A DNA stretch of 64,000 nt from Mycobacterium sp. 050128 (GTDB lineage Bacteria; Actinomycetota; Actinomycetes; Mycobacteriales; Mycobacteriaceae). The notes under the pieces are model-generated. The model did no database searches and was not told the DNA's origin. It was given only the letters and a program-made list of their open reading frames with translations. The stretch is taken from positions 682,001-746,000 of the forward strand of contig NZ_JAZGLW010000002.1 of assembly GCF_036409155.1 (NCBI RefSeq), in the 5' to 3' direction. Each line of letters opens with the position of its first letter. The first letter of the stretch is position 1. A program made the position numbers and the translations under genes. This document shows, piece after piece, positions 38,901 to 48,119 of this stretch.

Positions 38901-41837
38901 ATGACAACCGAACCGATAGCCACCCAGCACGAAGCACCCCCCGTCCAGAAGCCGTTCGTAGCGCGAACAATCCGCAGCCTTTCGCTGATCTTCATCCTGG
39001 CGTGGGTGGCACTGACCCTGCTGGTCACCTTCGCAGTTCCCTCGCTGGAACGGGTGGGCCGAGAGCACTCGGTGCCATTGGCACCGCAAGACGCGCCCGC
39101 CGTGCAGGCGATGATGCGGATGGGCAAGGTCTTCAAGGAGTCGGACTCGGACAGCTTCGTGATGCTCGTGCTCGAGGGGCAACAGGAGCTCGGGGACAGT
39201 GCGCACAAGTACTACGACAAATTGATGCGGCTGTTGAAGGCCGACACGAAACATGTTGAGCACGTTCAGGATCTGTGGGGCGATCGACTCACCGCGGCGG
39301 GTGCCCAAAGCGCCGACAGTAAGGCCGTATACGTCCAGATGAATCTGGCCGGCAACCAGGGCACGACGCAGGGCCAAGATTCCATTGCTTCCGTCCGGGA
39401 CATCATCGCCAAGAATCCGCCACCTCCAGGCCTCAAGGCCTTTGTCACCGGCCCGTCAGCGCTGTTCTCGGACATGCAGGAGGCCGGTGACAGATCGATT
39501 CTGAAGATGACCGCGGTCGGCGCGGCGATCATTTTCGTGGTGCTGCTGTTCGTCTATCGGTCGATCATCACGGTGATCCTGCTGTTGATCACCGTCGGGA
39601 TCGAGGTACTCGCCGCCCGCGGAATCGTCGCATTTCTGGGCGACCACAGCATGGTGCAGTTGTCGACGTTTGCCGTCAACCTGCTGGTGGCCCTTGCGAT
39701 GGCGGCCGGAACCGACTACGGGATCTTCTTCTTCGGCCGGTATCAAGAGGCGCGTCAGGCCGGCGAGGATCGAGAAACCGCCTACTACAACACCTTCCGC
39801 GGGGTCGTCCCCGTCGTATTGGGTTCCGGTTTGACGATCGCCGGAGCAATGTTGTGCCTGAGCTTTACCCGGATGCCCATCTTCCAGACCATGGGCGTGC
39901 CGTGCGCGATCGGCTTGGTCGTTTCCGTCGTAATCGCGCTGACGTTGGTTCCGGCGATGCTGACCATCGGCGGTCGCTTCGGGTTACTCGATCCCACGCG
40001 AGCCATCCGGTTCGGTCGGTGGCGGCGAATCGGCACGGCAATTGTCCGCTGGCCGGTGCCCATCCTCATCGCGACCATCGCGGTCGCGCTGGTCGGGTTG
40101 GTGACGCTGCCGGGCTACCAGACCAGCTACAACAACCGGCTCTACATGCCCGACGACATTCCGGCGAACATCGGCTATGCGGCCGCCGACCGGCATTTCT
40201 CCCAAGCGCGGATGTTGCCCGAAATTCTGATGATCGAATCCGATCACGATATGCGCAATCCGGCCGATTTCATCGTCCTGCACAGGCTGGCCAGAGCCAT
40301 CTTCAAGGTTCCCGGAATTGCCCGGGTTCAGGGCATAACCCGGCCCGAAGGCACACCGATTGAGCACACCTCGATACCGTTTATGCTCGCCATGCAGAAC
40401 TCCGCTCAGTCGCAAAACATTAAGTATATGAAGGCTCGCATGGACGACATGCTCGAGCAGGTCCACATGATGGATATCCAGATCGCGTCGATGACGCGGC
40501 TTTACGAACTCCAGAAGGAACTTACCGCGCTTACGCACGAGTCGATCACCAAGACCGACGAGATGACGCTGCTCTTGTACGAGTTGAGAAATCACTTCGC
40601 GGACTTTGAAGATTTCCTCCGACCAATTAAGAGCTACTTCTACTGGGAAAAGCACTGCTTCGACATCCCGATATGCTGGTCGTTGCGGTCGATCTTCGAC
40701 ACGCTCGACGGGATTGACGAGCTGAGCGACAAGCTTGCCGACCTGGAGATCGATCTCCACAAGATGGATGTACTGCTACCGCAACTCCTCGAGCAGTACC
40801 CGCAGATGCTCGCGTCAATGCGGTTCTTCAAGGAAACGACGCTGACGATGCACAGCACGATGTCGGGGATTATCGGGCAGGTGAACGTCGACAACAAGGA
40901 CGCCACCACCATGGGTCAGGCGTTCGACAACTCCAGAAACGACGATTCCTTCTACCTGCCACCCGAGATTTTCAAGAACGCGGACTTCCAGAAGGCGATG
41001 AATCAATTCCTGTCCCCCGACGGGAAGGCAGCCCGGTTCATTATTTCCCACAAGGGTGACCCCGCGACTCCCGAGAGCGTGGAGCGGGTTGACAAAATCA
41101 AGACGGCGGCCGAAGAGGCACTCAAGACCACGCCGCTGGAAGACGCCAAGATCTATCTCGCTGGCACCGCGTCGACCTTCAAGGACTTCAAAGACGGCTC
41201 GAAATTCGACCTACTGATCGCCGGAATCGGCGCGCTCTGCCTGATTTTCACGATCATGCTGATCATCACGCGAAGTTTTGTGGCCGCGCTGGTCATCGTC
41301 GGTACGGTGGCACTTTCGTTGGGCTCATCGTTCGGGCTCTCGGTGCTGATCTGGCAGTACATTCTCGGGATCAAGCTGTACTGGATGGTCCTGCCGATGT
41401 CGGTGATCGTCCTCCTGGCCGTGGGGTCCGACTACAACCTGCTGCTCGTATCCCGGATGAAAGAAGAAATCGGCGCGGGCATCAATACCGGCATCATTCG
41501 GGCAATGGGCGGTACCGGCAAGGTCGTCACCAACGCAGGGCTGGTGTTCGCATTCACGATGGCGTCGATGGCGTCCAGTGACTTGCGCATCATCGGTCAG
41601 GTCGGGACGACCATCGGCCTGGGTCTGATGTTCGACACCTTGATCGTGCGCTCGTTCATGACTCCGACCATTGCCGCCATTCTCGGGCGCTGGTTCTGGT
41701 GGCCGCAGGTGGTCCGTCCACGCCCGGCCAGTCAGATGCTGAGGCCGGAAGGTTCGCGCCCGGTGGTGCGCGCTTTGCTGGGCCGGGATTTCCCCGACGA
41801 TGCACCTACGGCCGAGATCCCTAGGCAATCGGTCTAG
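38901..41837 (+). CDS. mmpL4b: MmpL4b, RND-family lipid transporter
   Basis: A 978-residue paralogue of the preceding gene, similar throughout, with the same topology. Asp-Tyr relay pairs are at G-T-D-Y-G near 272 and G-S-D-Y-N near 844. The coiled-coil stretch near 500-560 has [12 protein letters not shown]. The shared W-E-K-H-C-(Y/F)-D-(V/I)-P-(V/I)-C segment near 580 holds two conserved Cys. In GPL producers both MmpL proteins are required for GPL display, which suggests a heteromeric exporter. The ATG follows GAGGAACGC. The next gene, drrA, follows closely on the same strand, so all six transport genes may be one transcript. Confidence 0.95.
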   Translation: MTTEPIATQHEAPPVQKPFVARTIRSLSLIFILAWVALTLLVTFAVPSLERVGREHSVPLAPQDAPAVQAMMRMGKVFKESDSDSFVMLVLEGQQELGDSAHKYYDKLMRLLKADTKHVEHVQDLWGDRLTAAGAQSADSKAVYVQMNLAGNQGTTQGQDSIASVRDIIAKNPPPPGLKAFVTGPSALFSDMQEAGDRSILKMTAVGAAIIFVVLLFVYRSIITVILLLITVGIEVLAARGIVAFLGDHSMVQLSTFAVNLLVALAMAAGTDYGIFFFGRYQEARQAGEDRETAYYNTFRGVVPVVLGSGLTIAGAMLCLSFTRMPIFQTMGVPCAIGLVVSVVIALTLVPAMLTIGGRFGLLDPTRAIRFGRWRRIGTAIVRWPVPILIATIAVALVGLVTLPGYQTSYNNRLYMPDDIPANIGYAAADRHFSQARMLPEILMIESDHDMRNPADFIVLHRLARAIFKVPGIARVQGITRPEGTPIEHTSIPFMLAMQNSAQSQNIKYMKARMDDMLEQVHMMDIQIASMTRLYELQKELTALTHESITKTDEMTLLLYELRNHFADFEDFLRPIKSYFYWEKHCFDIPICWSLRSIFDTLDGIDELSDKLADLEIDLHKMDVLLPQLLEQYPQMLASMRFFKETTLTMHSTMSGIIGQVNVDNKDATTMGQAFDNSRNDDSFYLPPEIFKNADFQKAMNQFLSPDGKAARFIISHKGDPATPESVERVDKIKTAAEEALKTTPLEDAKIYLAGTASTFKDFKDGSKFDLLIAGIGALCLIFTIMLIITRSFVAALVIVGTVALSLGSSFGLSVLIWQYILGIKLYWMVLPMSVIVLLAVGSDYNLLLVSRMKEEIGAGINTGIIRAMGGTGKVVTNAGLVFAFTMASMASSDLRIIGQVGTTIGLGLMFDTLIVRSFMTPTIAAILGRWFWWPQVVRPRPASQMLRPEGSRPVVRALLGRDFPDDAPTAEIPRQSV

Positions 41838-42004
41838 TTCGTCACCCGGATTACGCAGGCAGCAAACGCCGAACGCTGCTGACAATTTGTCGACGGTTGC
41901 GCTCCAGACCATTGGAGTGGCGATTGAATAGCAATCGCGAGGGCCATCGTCCTCTACAGCCAATTCGGCCAAGTGGCCGGGACCAACATGAGATACTCCC
42001 TACT

Positions 42005-42952
42005 GTGTATCCACTGGCAATCGAGGTTGCAGATCTCACAAAGACTTTCGGGGGAAACACGTCTGCGCTGTCCGGCGTAAGTTTCTCGGTTCCGGCCGGG
42101 ACCGTCTGCGGTTTGCTCGGCCACAACGGCGCCGGCAAGACAACCACGATCAACATCCTGTCGACACTGCTGCGCCCCACATCCGGCAGCGCCACCGTCG
42201 CCGGATACGACATCGTCCGCCAACCCGCCAAGGTGCGCGCCAGCATCGCGATGACCGGACAGTTCGTCGCGCTGGATTCGTTGCTCACCGCGCGGGAGAA
42301 CCTGGTGCTGTTCGGCAGGATGCGCGGGCTGCGGCGCCGCGAGGCAAAGGCCCGCGCCGACGAGCTGATCGAACGGTTCGACCTCGTCGCGGCCGCGGAC
42401 CGCCATGTGTCGACGTATTCCGGTGGCATGCAGCGCCGCGTCGACCTCGCCGCCGCCCTGATGGTGCTGCCGAAAGTGCTCTTTCTCGACGAGCCGACCG
42501 CCGGACTCGATCCTCGCAGCCGCCGCGACGTCTGGGCGCTGGTGAGTTCGTTGGCCCAGCAAGGGATCACCGTGCTGCTGACCACGCAGTACCTGGATGA
42601 GGCCGATGTGCTCAGCGACTCGATCGTTGTCATCGACCAGGGAAAGGTGATCGCCAGCGGCACCGCCGAGGACCTCAAGCGCCGGGTGGGCGCCGGCTAC
42701 TGCCAGGTCAGTCCGGCCAATCCGGACGACCTGCCTCAGGTCGCGACGGCGCTGACCGGACTCAGCGGGATCGACGTCGACGGCGACGCCAACTCGGTGT
42801 CGGTGCTTGCCCCCGACGGAGTGGCGACGCTCGCGGAGGTCTTTCGCCGTATCGACGCGCTCGGCGTCGAACTCGCCGATATCTCGTTGCGGAAGCCCTC
42901 ATTAGACGAGGCATTCCTGCACATCACCGAGCGGACCGCCGCCCGATCATGA
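42005..42952 (+). CDS. drrA: ABC transporter ATP-binding protein DrrA-like
   Basis: A 315-residue ABC ATPase of the daunorubicin-resistance (DrrA) type. Walker A is G-H-N-G-A-G-K-T-T-T, the signature is Y-S-G-G-M-Q-R-R, and Walker B is V-L-F-L-D-E-P-T-A-G-L-D-P. A DrrA-like C-terminal extension carries the final L-D-E-A-F-L-H-I-T motif. GTG at 42005 (V-Y-P-L-A-I-E-V) was preferred; the frame is open upstream to a TTG at 41897 without homology. In MAC and M. tuberculosis drrABC encode exporters for complex lipids (GPL and PDIM). The stop overlaps drrB as ATGA. Confidence 0.92.
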   Translation: MYPLAIEVADLTKTFGGNTSALSGVSFSVPAGTVCGLLGHNGAGKTTTINILSTLLRPTSGSATVAGYDIVRQPAKVRASIAMTGQFVALDSLLTARENLVLFGRMRGLRRREAKARADELIERFDLVAAADRHVSTYSGGMQRRVDLAAALMVLPKVLFLDEPTAGLDPRSRRDVWALVSSLAQQGITVLLTTQYLDEADVLSDSIVVIDQGKVIASGTAEDLKRRVGAGYCQVSPANPDDLPQVATALTGLSGIDVDGDANSVSVLAPDGVATLAEVFRRIDALGVELADISLRKPSLDEAFLHITERTAARS

Positions 42953-43692
42953 GCGCTTTGGCGGCTCTCACCGAACGGTCGCTGGTGTCAGCGACACGCG
43001 ACGGCGAGATGATTTTCGAGGTACTGTCGCCGATCGCGTATCTGGCCGGCTTCAGCGTGGCTCTGCATGGCCTGATCGACACCGGTCCGGTGACCTATTC
43101 GCAATATCTGGTGCCCGCCGTGGTCGTCCAGTCGATGATCTTCGTCGGCCTGCTTACCGCGGACCGCGCGATCCGCGACCACCTCAGTGGCCTGGGCGTG
43201 CGATTGAAGACGCAGCCGATCTCCGCGGCAACCCCCGTTGCCGCGCGTATGGCCGCTACCCAAATCCGCGCTGTACTAGCCCTTTTGGTGGCGCTCGTCG
43301 CCGGGTATGCCTTTGGATTCCGGATGACGGGTGGGCCGGGCCATGCGATTGCTTTCGTGCTGATCTCGTTGCTGCTGTGCCTGGCGGTGGGGTTGGGTGC
43401 CGATGCACTGGGATCGAGTTCGAACAGCCTTCAGGGAGCCAGTTACATGCTGTTCGTCCCCCAGTTGCTGCTGTTCCTGCTGTCCACCGGCATCGCCCCC
43501 GAGAAGACCTTCCCCGCCTGGCTACGTCCGTGGGTACGCAACCAGCCGGTCTCTCAGGTCGCCGAGACGCTGCGTGGGCTCGGCAGCGGACACGTCGGGG
43601 TCAACAACTTGATCATCAGCCTGGCCTGGTGTTTCGGTATGGTGCTGGTCTTCGGCACGATCACGATGCGGATGCAGAGGCGCAGCGCGTGA
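42949..43692 (+). CDS. drrB: ABC transporter permease DrrB-like
   Basis: A 247-residue ABC-2 type membrane protein with about six transmembrane segments. The N-terminus L-A-A-L-T-E-R-S-L-V is followed by helices near residues 28-46, 52-68, 100-120, 130-150 and 160-185; the conserved ABC-2 segment F-P-A-W-L-R-P-W-V-R-N-Q-P-V lies near 190. It forms the membrane channel with DrrC. Start and stop overlap the neighbours (ATGA at 42949 and GTGA at 43689), so the three drr genes are translationally coupled. Confidence 0.9.
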   Translation: MSALAALTERSLVSATRDGEMIFEVLSPIAYLAGFSVALHGLIDTGPVTYSQYLVPAVVVQSMIFVGLLTADRAIRDHLSGLGVRLKTQPISAATPVAARMAATQIRAVLALLVALVAGYAFGFRMTGGPGHAIAFVLISLLLCLAVGLGADALGSSSNSLQGASYMLFVPQLLLFLLSTGIAPEKTFPAWLRPWVRNQPVSQVAETLRGLGSGHVGVNNLIISLAWCFGMVLVFGTITMRMQRRSA

Positions 43693-44483
43693 CATCGCAT
43701 GCCGCAGACCAAGGCTCATTGCTGAGCCAGAGCTGGTTGCAAGCCATTCGGCTCCTTATCCGGTGGCGGCGCGACCGAGCGGTGCTGATGGGTTCCTTGC
43801 TCTTGCCGGTCTTTCTGCTCCTGCTGTACCAAGTGGTGTTGGGTGAGCAGGTGCGCAAGGTGACCGGCGTGGACAGCCTTTACGGGCTCGTCCCGTTCTG
43901 TGCGGTGCTGTCCGCGCTGTTCGGCGCCTTGGGCAATGCGGTGGGCATCACGATGGATCGCCAGTCGGGGTTGCTCAGCCGGATGTGGGTGCTTCCGGTG
44001 CATCGGGCGAGCGCGCTGACCGGGCGGCTCACCGCGGAGGTCGCGCGGGCACTGGTCGGAACGATCCTGATCACTGCGCTCGGAGTGATGATGGGACTGC
44101 GGTTCAAGCACGGGTTGGCCGGGGCGCTACTGTACGTCCTGGTTCCGTCGATCATGGTGGTCGGATTCACGGCATTGGTGATCGCGCTGGTCCTTCGCAC
44201 CACCAGCCCTGCCGTGTTGACCTGGATCATGGGCGGGACAATCACATTGGCATTCGTGAATCCCGGGACCACACCGATCGGGATGTTCCCGGATTGGCTT
44301 CGGCCGTTTGTCCGCTTCCAACCGATATCGCCGCCCATCGAGACCATGCGGGCACTGGCGTACGACGGTCCGATTGTCTGGCCCCTGGCGATGACCGTCC
44401 TCTGGACCGTCGCGATGCTCGTGCTATTCGTCCCGGTGGGCTTGCGCGGGTATCGGATCTGCGCCGAGACCAGCAACCTGTAG
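43689..44483 (+). CDS. drrC: ABC transporter permease DrrC-like
   Basis: A 264-residue ABC-2 permease, partner of DrrB. A cytoplasmic N-terminus ending in R-W-R-R-D-R-A precedes about six hydrophobic segments, and the ABC-2 motif F-P-D-W-L-R-P-F-V-R-F-Q-P-I lies near residue 200, matching the equivalent site of DrrB. The GTG at 43689 overlaps the drrB stop; the longer upstream frame is an overlap shadow. It ends eight bases from the convergent glycosyltransferase. In MAC strains drrC marks one edge of the serovar-variable GPL glycan region, and here too sugar genes start immediately beyond. Confidence 0.9.
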   Translation: MTSHAADQGSLLSQSWLQAIRLLIRWRRDRAVLMGSLLLPVFLLLLYQVVLGEQVRKVTGVDSLYGLVPFCAVLSALFGALGNAVGITMDRQSGLLSRMWVLPVHRASALTGRLTAEVARALVGTILITALGVMMGLRFKHGLAGALLYVLVPSIMVVGFTALVIALVLRTTSPAVLTWIMGGTITLAFVNPGTTPIGMFPDWLRPFVRFQPISPPIETMRALAYDGPIVWPLAMTVLWTVAMLVLFVPVGLRGYRICAETSNL

Positions 44484-44491
44484 CTGTCGAA

Positions 44492-45298
44492 CTACGTTCC
44501 GGCGTTGTCTGCCCGGGCCTTCGAGGCGGCCTTGAAACGGGTGCGCCAGGCACGCACCGCCAACTGGCGGTTCTCCTTTTCCTTGAAGAACGTCAGCATT
44601 CGGTTGCCGGTTTCCATGGCCCCGACCCAGAAGTACATCGGCAGCCGCTTTCTGAACTCCTTGTCCGTGCCCGTCCGCATGCTGAGGCCGGTCATGTCGT
44701 TGTAGTCGGCAACGACGATGTCCATGTACCGGATGTTAAGCGCGGGGTTGGAGAAGCAGCGGATGTTGAAATCCCAGTCGGCCCAGATCGGGTAACGCAG
44801 GTTGTACGGGCCGATGCCGGCGAAGAGCTCGCGACGATAGAAGATCGACTGGTGGCAGATGTTGGTCTCGAACTGTAGCCGGTCGAGGTCGAATTCCCCG
44901 GCGTGGCGGGCACCGGTCGAGCCCATGATCACATCGCCGTACACCAGGTCGCAGGGCGCGTTGTCGCCGATGAACTTGGCCACCCGGGCCAGGGTATCCG
45001 CGTCGTGCAGTCTGTCGTCGGACCCGAGAAAGAGCAACCACTGCCCTGTCGCCATGCTGACACCGCGGTTCATCGCGTCGTAGATGCCCTTATCGGGCTC
45101 ACTGTGCACGACCAAACGATCGCCGAAGTCGCCGGCATAGCTCTTGACGACGTCGAGGGTCCCGTCCGTCGAGGCGCCGTCCACCACGACCAGCTCGAAA
45201 TCGGTATAGGTCTGGCGGAGAAGGCTCTCGGCGCAGCCACCCACGTGCCCCGCCGCCTTCCAGGTCGGGACAATGATCGAAAACATCGGTCCGCTCAT
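44492..45298 (-). CDS. Glycosyltransferase family 2
   Basis: A 268-residue GT-A enzyme. It has F-S-I-I-V-P-T-W-K-A-A-G-H, V-V-V-D-G-A-S-T-D-G-T and the metal site L-G-S-D-D-R-L, followed by N-I-C-H-Q-S-I-F-Y-R and a W-A-D-W-D-F-N motif for acceptor/catalytic Asp. The overall pattern is that of WcaA-like transferases, and I recall a similar gene next to the GDP-sugar genes in the M. tuberculosis Rv1511-Rv1514 region. The donor is unknown. It is the last gene of a five-gene minus-strand group. Confidence 0.87.
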   Translation of the reverse strand: MSGPMFSIIVPTWKAAGHVGGCAESLLRQTYTDFELVVVDGASTDGTLDVVKSYAGDFGDRLVVHSEPDKGIYDAMNRGVSMATGQWLLFLGSDDRLHDADTLARVAKFIGDNAPCDLVYGDVIMGSTGARHAGEFDLDRLQFETNICHQSIFYRRELFAGIGPYNLRYPIWADWDFNIRCFSNPALNIRYMDIVVADYNDMTGLSMRTGTDKEFRKRLPMYFWVGAMETGNRMLTFFKEKENRQLAVRAWRTRFKAASKARADNAGT

Positions 45299-45358
45299 GC
45301 GCGACTCACGGTTCTCGGCATATGGGCTCGGCCCTCCCCAGCATCGCTGTGCATTTGA

Positions 45359-46090
45359 TCACGAATCGTCACGGAAAAAGATGCCGTCGGCCTGCAACAT
45401 CCGGCCGTTACGAATGTCGGTGAAACAGGGCAGCATTCCGGTCAGGGTGAACCCCAATGAGTATGCCAAGTCCAGCGCTTCCCGGATCAGCATTCCGCCC
45501 TCGTACAACGGCAGGAAGGAAAGTTCGAGTTGCATGCCGACGCAGCGATCGTTCGCCGTTGCCTTGCTCCCGGCGAGTACCTGTTTCTCGAACCCCTGGA
45601 CGTCGATCTTGAGGAAGATTTGGTCCGACGGCCGCAGAATCTCGGGCACCACTGTGTCAAGCCGGTGAATCGAAACCTCTTCGGCACCAACATAATTCGC
45701 TGCCGGGAAGACGTCTTGATGGCTTTTCAGCATCGGTAAGACGGAACTGCTTTCACCGGAGTTGCCCGCGACATTGATCGAGATCGTCCCATCGACATCG
45801 CCCAGCGCGTGCCGCCGGCAGTCCCAAAGCGGGTCTTTGGACGCGTTGCTCAGCAACTCGGAAAACGGCCCGGCCAGCGGTTCGAACGAGACGAGGCGCC
45901 CCCGGTAGCCCCGCTTGCGCAGGCCCATGGCGTATTGGCCGGAGTTGGCGCCCACGTCTAACACCACGTCAACCTGCCGTGATTTGAGCTGGTTGACGAA
46001 CTGGCGCTTCCAGGCCCGCTCAGAAAGATAGCGTGGCACCTCGAGGGAGACGCCACGCGCTATCAAGCGGGCATTGTCCAACAAAGACAC
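45359..46090 (-). CDS. FkbM-family SAM-dependent methyltransferase (Rv1513-like)
   Basis: A 243-residue methyltransferase. Motif I is V-V-L-D-V-G-A-N-S-G-Q-Y-A, followed by V-S-F-E-P-L-A and the FkbM signature I-F-L-K-I-D-V-Q-G-F-E near residue 160. Members often O-methylate sugars. The length equals that of M. tuberculosis Rv1513 as I remember it, which also follows epiA. A GTG start at 46090 (V-S-L-L-D-N) has no strong ribosome site. It lies about 90 bases after the GDP-fucose-synthase-like gene in the same operon; methylation of the sugar that operon makes is a fair guess. Confidence 0.87.
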   Translation of the reverse strand: MSLLDNARLIARGVSLEVPRYLSERAWKRQFVNQLKSRQVDVVLDVGANSGQYAMGLRKRGYRGRLVSFEPLAGPFSELLSNASKDPLWDCRRHALGDVDGTISINVAGNSGESSSVLPMLKSHQDVFPAANYVGAEEVSIHRLDTVVPEILRPSDQIFLKIDVQGFEKQVLAGSKATANDRCVGMQLELSFLPLYEGGMLIREALDLAYSLGFTLTGMLPCFTDIRNGRMLQADGIFFRDDS

Positions 46091-46180
46091 GGCGTCACGT
46101 TAACACGCCAGTACCCCTGAGCAGGCAGCTTCGCTCACAAGCGTTGTTGTCGATCCGCGCCCCGGTTGGTGTCTCGCTAA

Positions 46181-47122
46181 TCAGCTCAGGCGCAACGCAT
46201 CTGACTCGAGGAACCAGTCGTACATCTTTTTCAAGCCGGCTTCGATGGTCACCGAAGGCCGCCATCCGAGCGCGGTGAGGTTCGTGTTGTCCATGATCTT
46301 GCGGGGCGTGCCGTCGGGGCGAGAGCGGTCGAACTCGACGCGCCCGTCGAACTCGACGATGGATTTGATCAACAGGGCCAAGTCTCGGATCGAAATCTCC
46401 TCACCCGAGCCAACATTGATCATTCCGCCACCGTCGTACGAACGCAGCAGCAGGACGCACGCATCGGCGAGATCGTCGGCGTCGATGAGCTCACGCAGCG
46501 GCGAGCCACTCCCCCATACGACAACCTCGTCGGCGCCGGCCGTTTTGGCCTCGTGGAACCGGCGCAACATGCCCGCGACGACGTGGGAGTGCTCGGGGTG
46601 AAAATTATCGCCGACGCCGTAGACATTCGACGGCATCACCGTAAATGCGTTGAAGCCGTACTGCTTTCGATAGGCATCGCACATCGTCTTGCCCGCGATT
46701 TTGGCCACCGCATAGGGCAGGTTGGTTTCCTCCAACGGACCGGTGAGCAGCGCATCCTCACGAATCGGTTGCTCGGCGTCTCTCGGATAGATGCAACTCG
46801 ATCCCAGGAAGAGCAGCTTCTGTGCGCCGTACCGATAGGCAGCATCGATGACATTCGTCTGGATCTTGAGGTTCTCCCGGATGAAGTCGGCACCGTAGGT
46901 CGCATTCGCGACGATCCCACCGACCTTCGCGGCCGCCAGGACGACGTACTGCGGGCGCTGCGCGGCGAAGAATTCCTCGACCGCCGCGGGGTCGTCGAGG
47001 GGCAATTCGTCATGTGTGCGGGTCACGACGTCGGTGAAACCCTCGCCCACCAGCCGCCGGGTGATCGCCGAACCCACCATGCCGCGGTGACCGGCAACGT
47101 AAATCCGTGAACCTAGATCCAT
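46181..47122 (-). CDS. GDP-L-fucose synthase-like epimerase/reductase
   Basis: A 313-residue SDR resembling Fcl/WcaG (EpiA in M. tuberculosis), which turns GDP-4-keto-6-deoxymannose into GDP-fucose. It opens I-Y-V-A-G-H-R-G-M-V-G-S-A-I, has A-A-A-K-V-G-G-I near 70, L-F-L-G-S-S-C-I-Y-P near 105 and Y-A-V-A-K near 135, all typical of Fcl. A second ATG at 47143 lies inside the upstream gene; the ATG at 47122 has GAGGTGTCA upstream. The partner dehydratase gene (gmd) is not in the window, so its supply of substrate must come from elsewhere, or the enzyme uses a different sugar. Confidence 0.85.
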   Translation of the reverse strand: MDLGSRIYVAGHRGMVGSAITRRLVGEGFTDVVTRTHDELPLDDPAAVEEFFAAQRPQYVVLAAAKVGGIVANATYGADFIRENLKIQTNVIDAAYRYGAQKLLFLGSSCIYPRDAEQPIREDALLTGPLEETNLPYAVAKIAGKTMCDAYRKQYGFNAFTVMPSNVYGVGDNFHPEHSHVVAGMLRRFHEAKTAGADEVVVWGSGSPLRELIDADDLADACVLLLRSYDGGGMINVGSGEEISIRDLALLIKSIVEFDGRVEFDRSRPDGTPRKIMDNTNLTALGWRPSVTIEAGLKKMYDWFLESDALRLS

Positions 47123-47129
47123 TGACACC

Positions 47130-48119
47130 TCACAACAACTCATTGGTCACGGCGTCGCTGCCGTGTCGAAGGTACCAAGCGGCGGTGCGCTTCAGGCCTT
47201 CGTCCAGGCCGACGGCGGGCTGATAGCCAAGGCCGCGCATCTTCCGAATATCGGGGCACCGGCGCGGGGTCCCACCCTCGGCCTCCTCGGTGGGACGAAT
47301 CTCCACCTCGATCCCCACCGCCGCCGCCACCCGACCGGCCAGGTCCCGAATCGACACCTCTTCGTCGTTGCCGATGTGGAAAACCTCGCGGTGGCCGCCG
47401 TTCTGGTACATCGTGAGCACGCCGTCGACGATGTCGTCGACATAACAGAACGCTCGCGTCTGGGTGCCGTCGCCCTGGATTTCAAACGGCGCCGGCCCGC
47501 TCGGTGTCGCGTCCCGCGCCGCCCTGGCCCGGGCGATGAATTGCGGTATCACGTGTTTGTAACCCATGTCGGGGCCGTACACGTTGTGCGGGCGAAACAC
47601 CTGAACCTTGCGGTAATGGTCTTGCGCGTAGTCGAATGCGATCAACTCGCTGACGATCTTGGATCCGCCGTACGAATACCTGGGATTCAGGCTGTCCGGC
47701 AGCATCAGCGGAATCGTCTCCGGTGTGGGCACTACCGAGGGCGTCTGATACACCTCCGCGCTGGAGGCCACCACCAGATCCGGCACGCCGGCGCTGCGCC
47801 CGGCATTGACCACTGCCAACGCACCGCGTAATCCCACGTCCAACACCAACTCTGGGCGTTTGTAGAAGTTTTCGGTGCCATTGATCGCCGCGAGATGCAT
47901 GACGACCTCGGCGCCGGCGAACGCCCGCTCGAGCGCCTCCTGGTCGCGGACGTCGCAGGTGAAAAGCTCGATATCGTCGGCTACTTCGGCCAGCCGCCCG
48001 GCCTCGCCGCGCACCATCGTGTCGATCACGGCAACGTCCCAGCCGTCGCGCACCAGACGTCTGACCAAGTAGGCGCCGATGAACCCGCCGCCGCCGGTCA
48101 CCACCACGCGAGTGCTCAT
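47130..48119 (-). CDS. NAD-dependent nucleotide-sugar epimerase (extended SDR)
   Basis: A 329-residue extended SDR. Features: V-V-V-T-G-G-G-G-F-I-G-A-Y at the N-terminus, M-H-L-A-A-I-N near 72, S-S-A-E-V-Y-Q and Y-S-Y-G-G-S-K (YxxxK) near 115-155, and the nucleotide-sugar motif R-P-H-N-V-Y-G-P-D. The nearest general classes are UDP-glucose/UDP-glucuronate 4-epimerases and UDP-xylose synthases. Its ATG overlaps the stop of the nucleotide-sugar dehydrogenase gene (ATGA), which suggests that it acts on that enzyme's uronate product. The reaction itself is inference. Confidence 0.83.
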   Translation of the reverse strand: MSTRVVVTGGGGFIGAYLVRRLVRDGWDVAVIDTMVRGEAGRLAEVADDIELFTCDVRDQEALERAFAGAEVVMHLAAINGTENFYKRPELVLDVGLRGALAVVNAGRSAGVPDLVVASSAEVYQTPSVVPTPETIPLMLPDSLNPRYSYGGSKIVSELIAFDYAQDHYRKVQVFRPHNVYGPDMGYKHVIPQFIARARAARDATPSGPAPFEIQGDGTQTRAFCYVDDIVDGVLTMYQNGGHREVFHIGNDEEVSIRDLAGRVAAAVGIEVEIRPTEEAEGGTPRRCPDIRKMRGLGYQPAVGLDEGLKRTAAWYLRHGSDAVTNELL

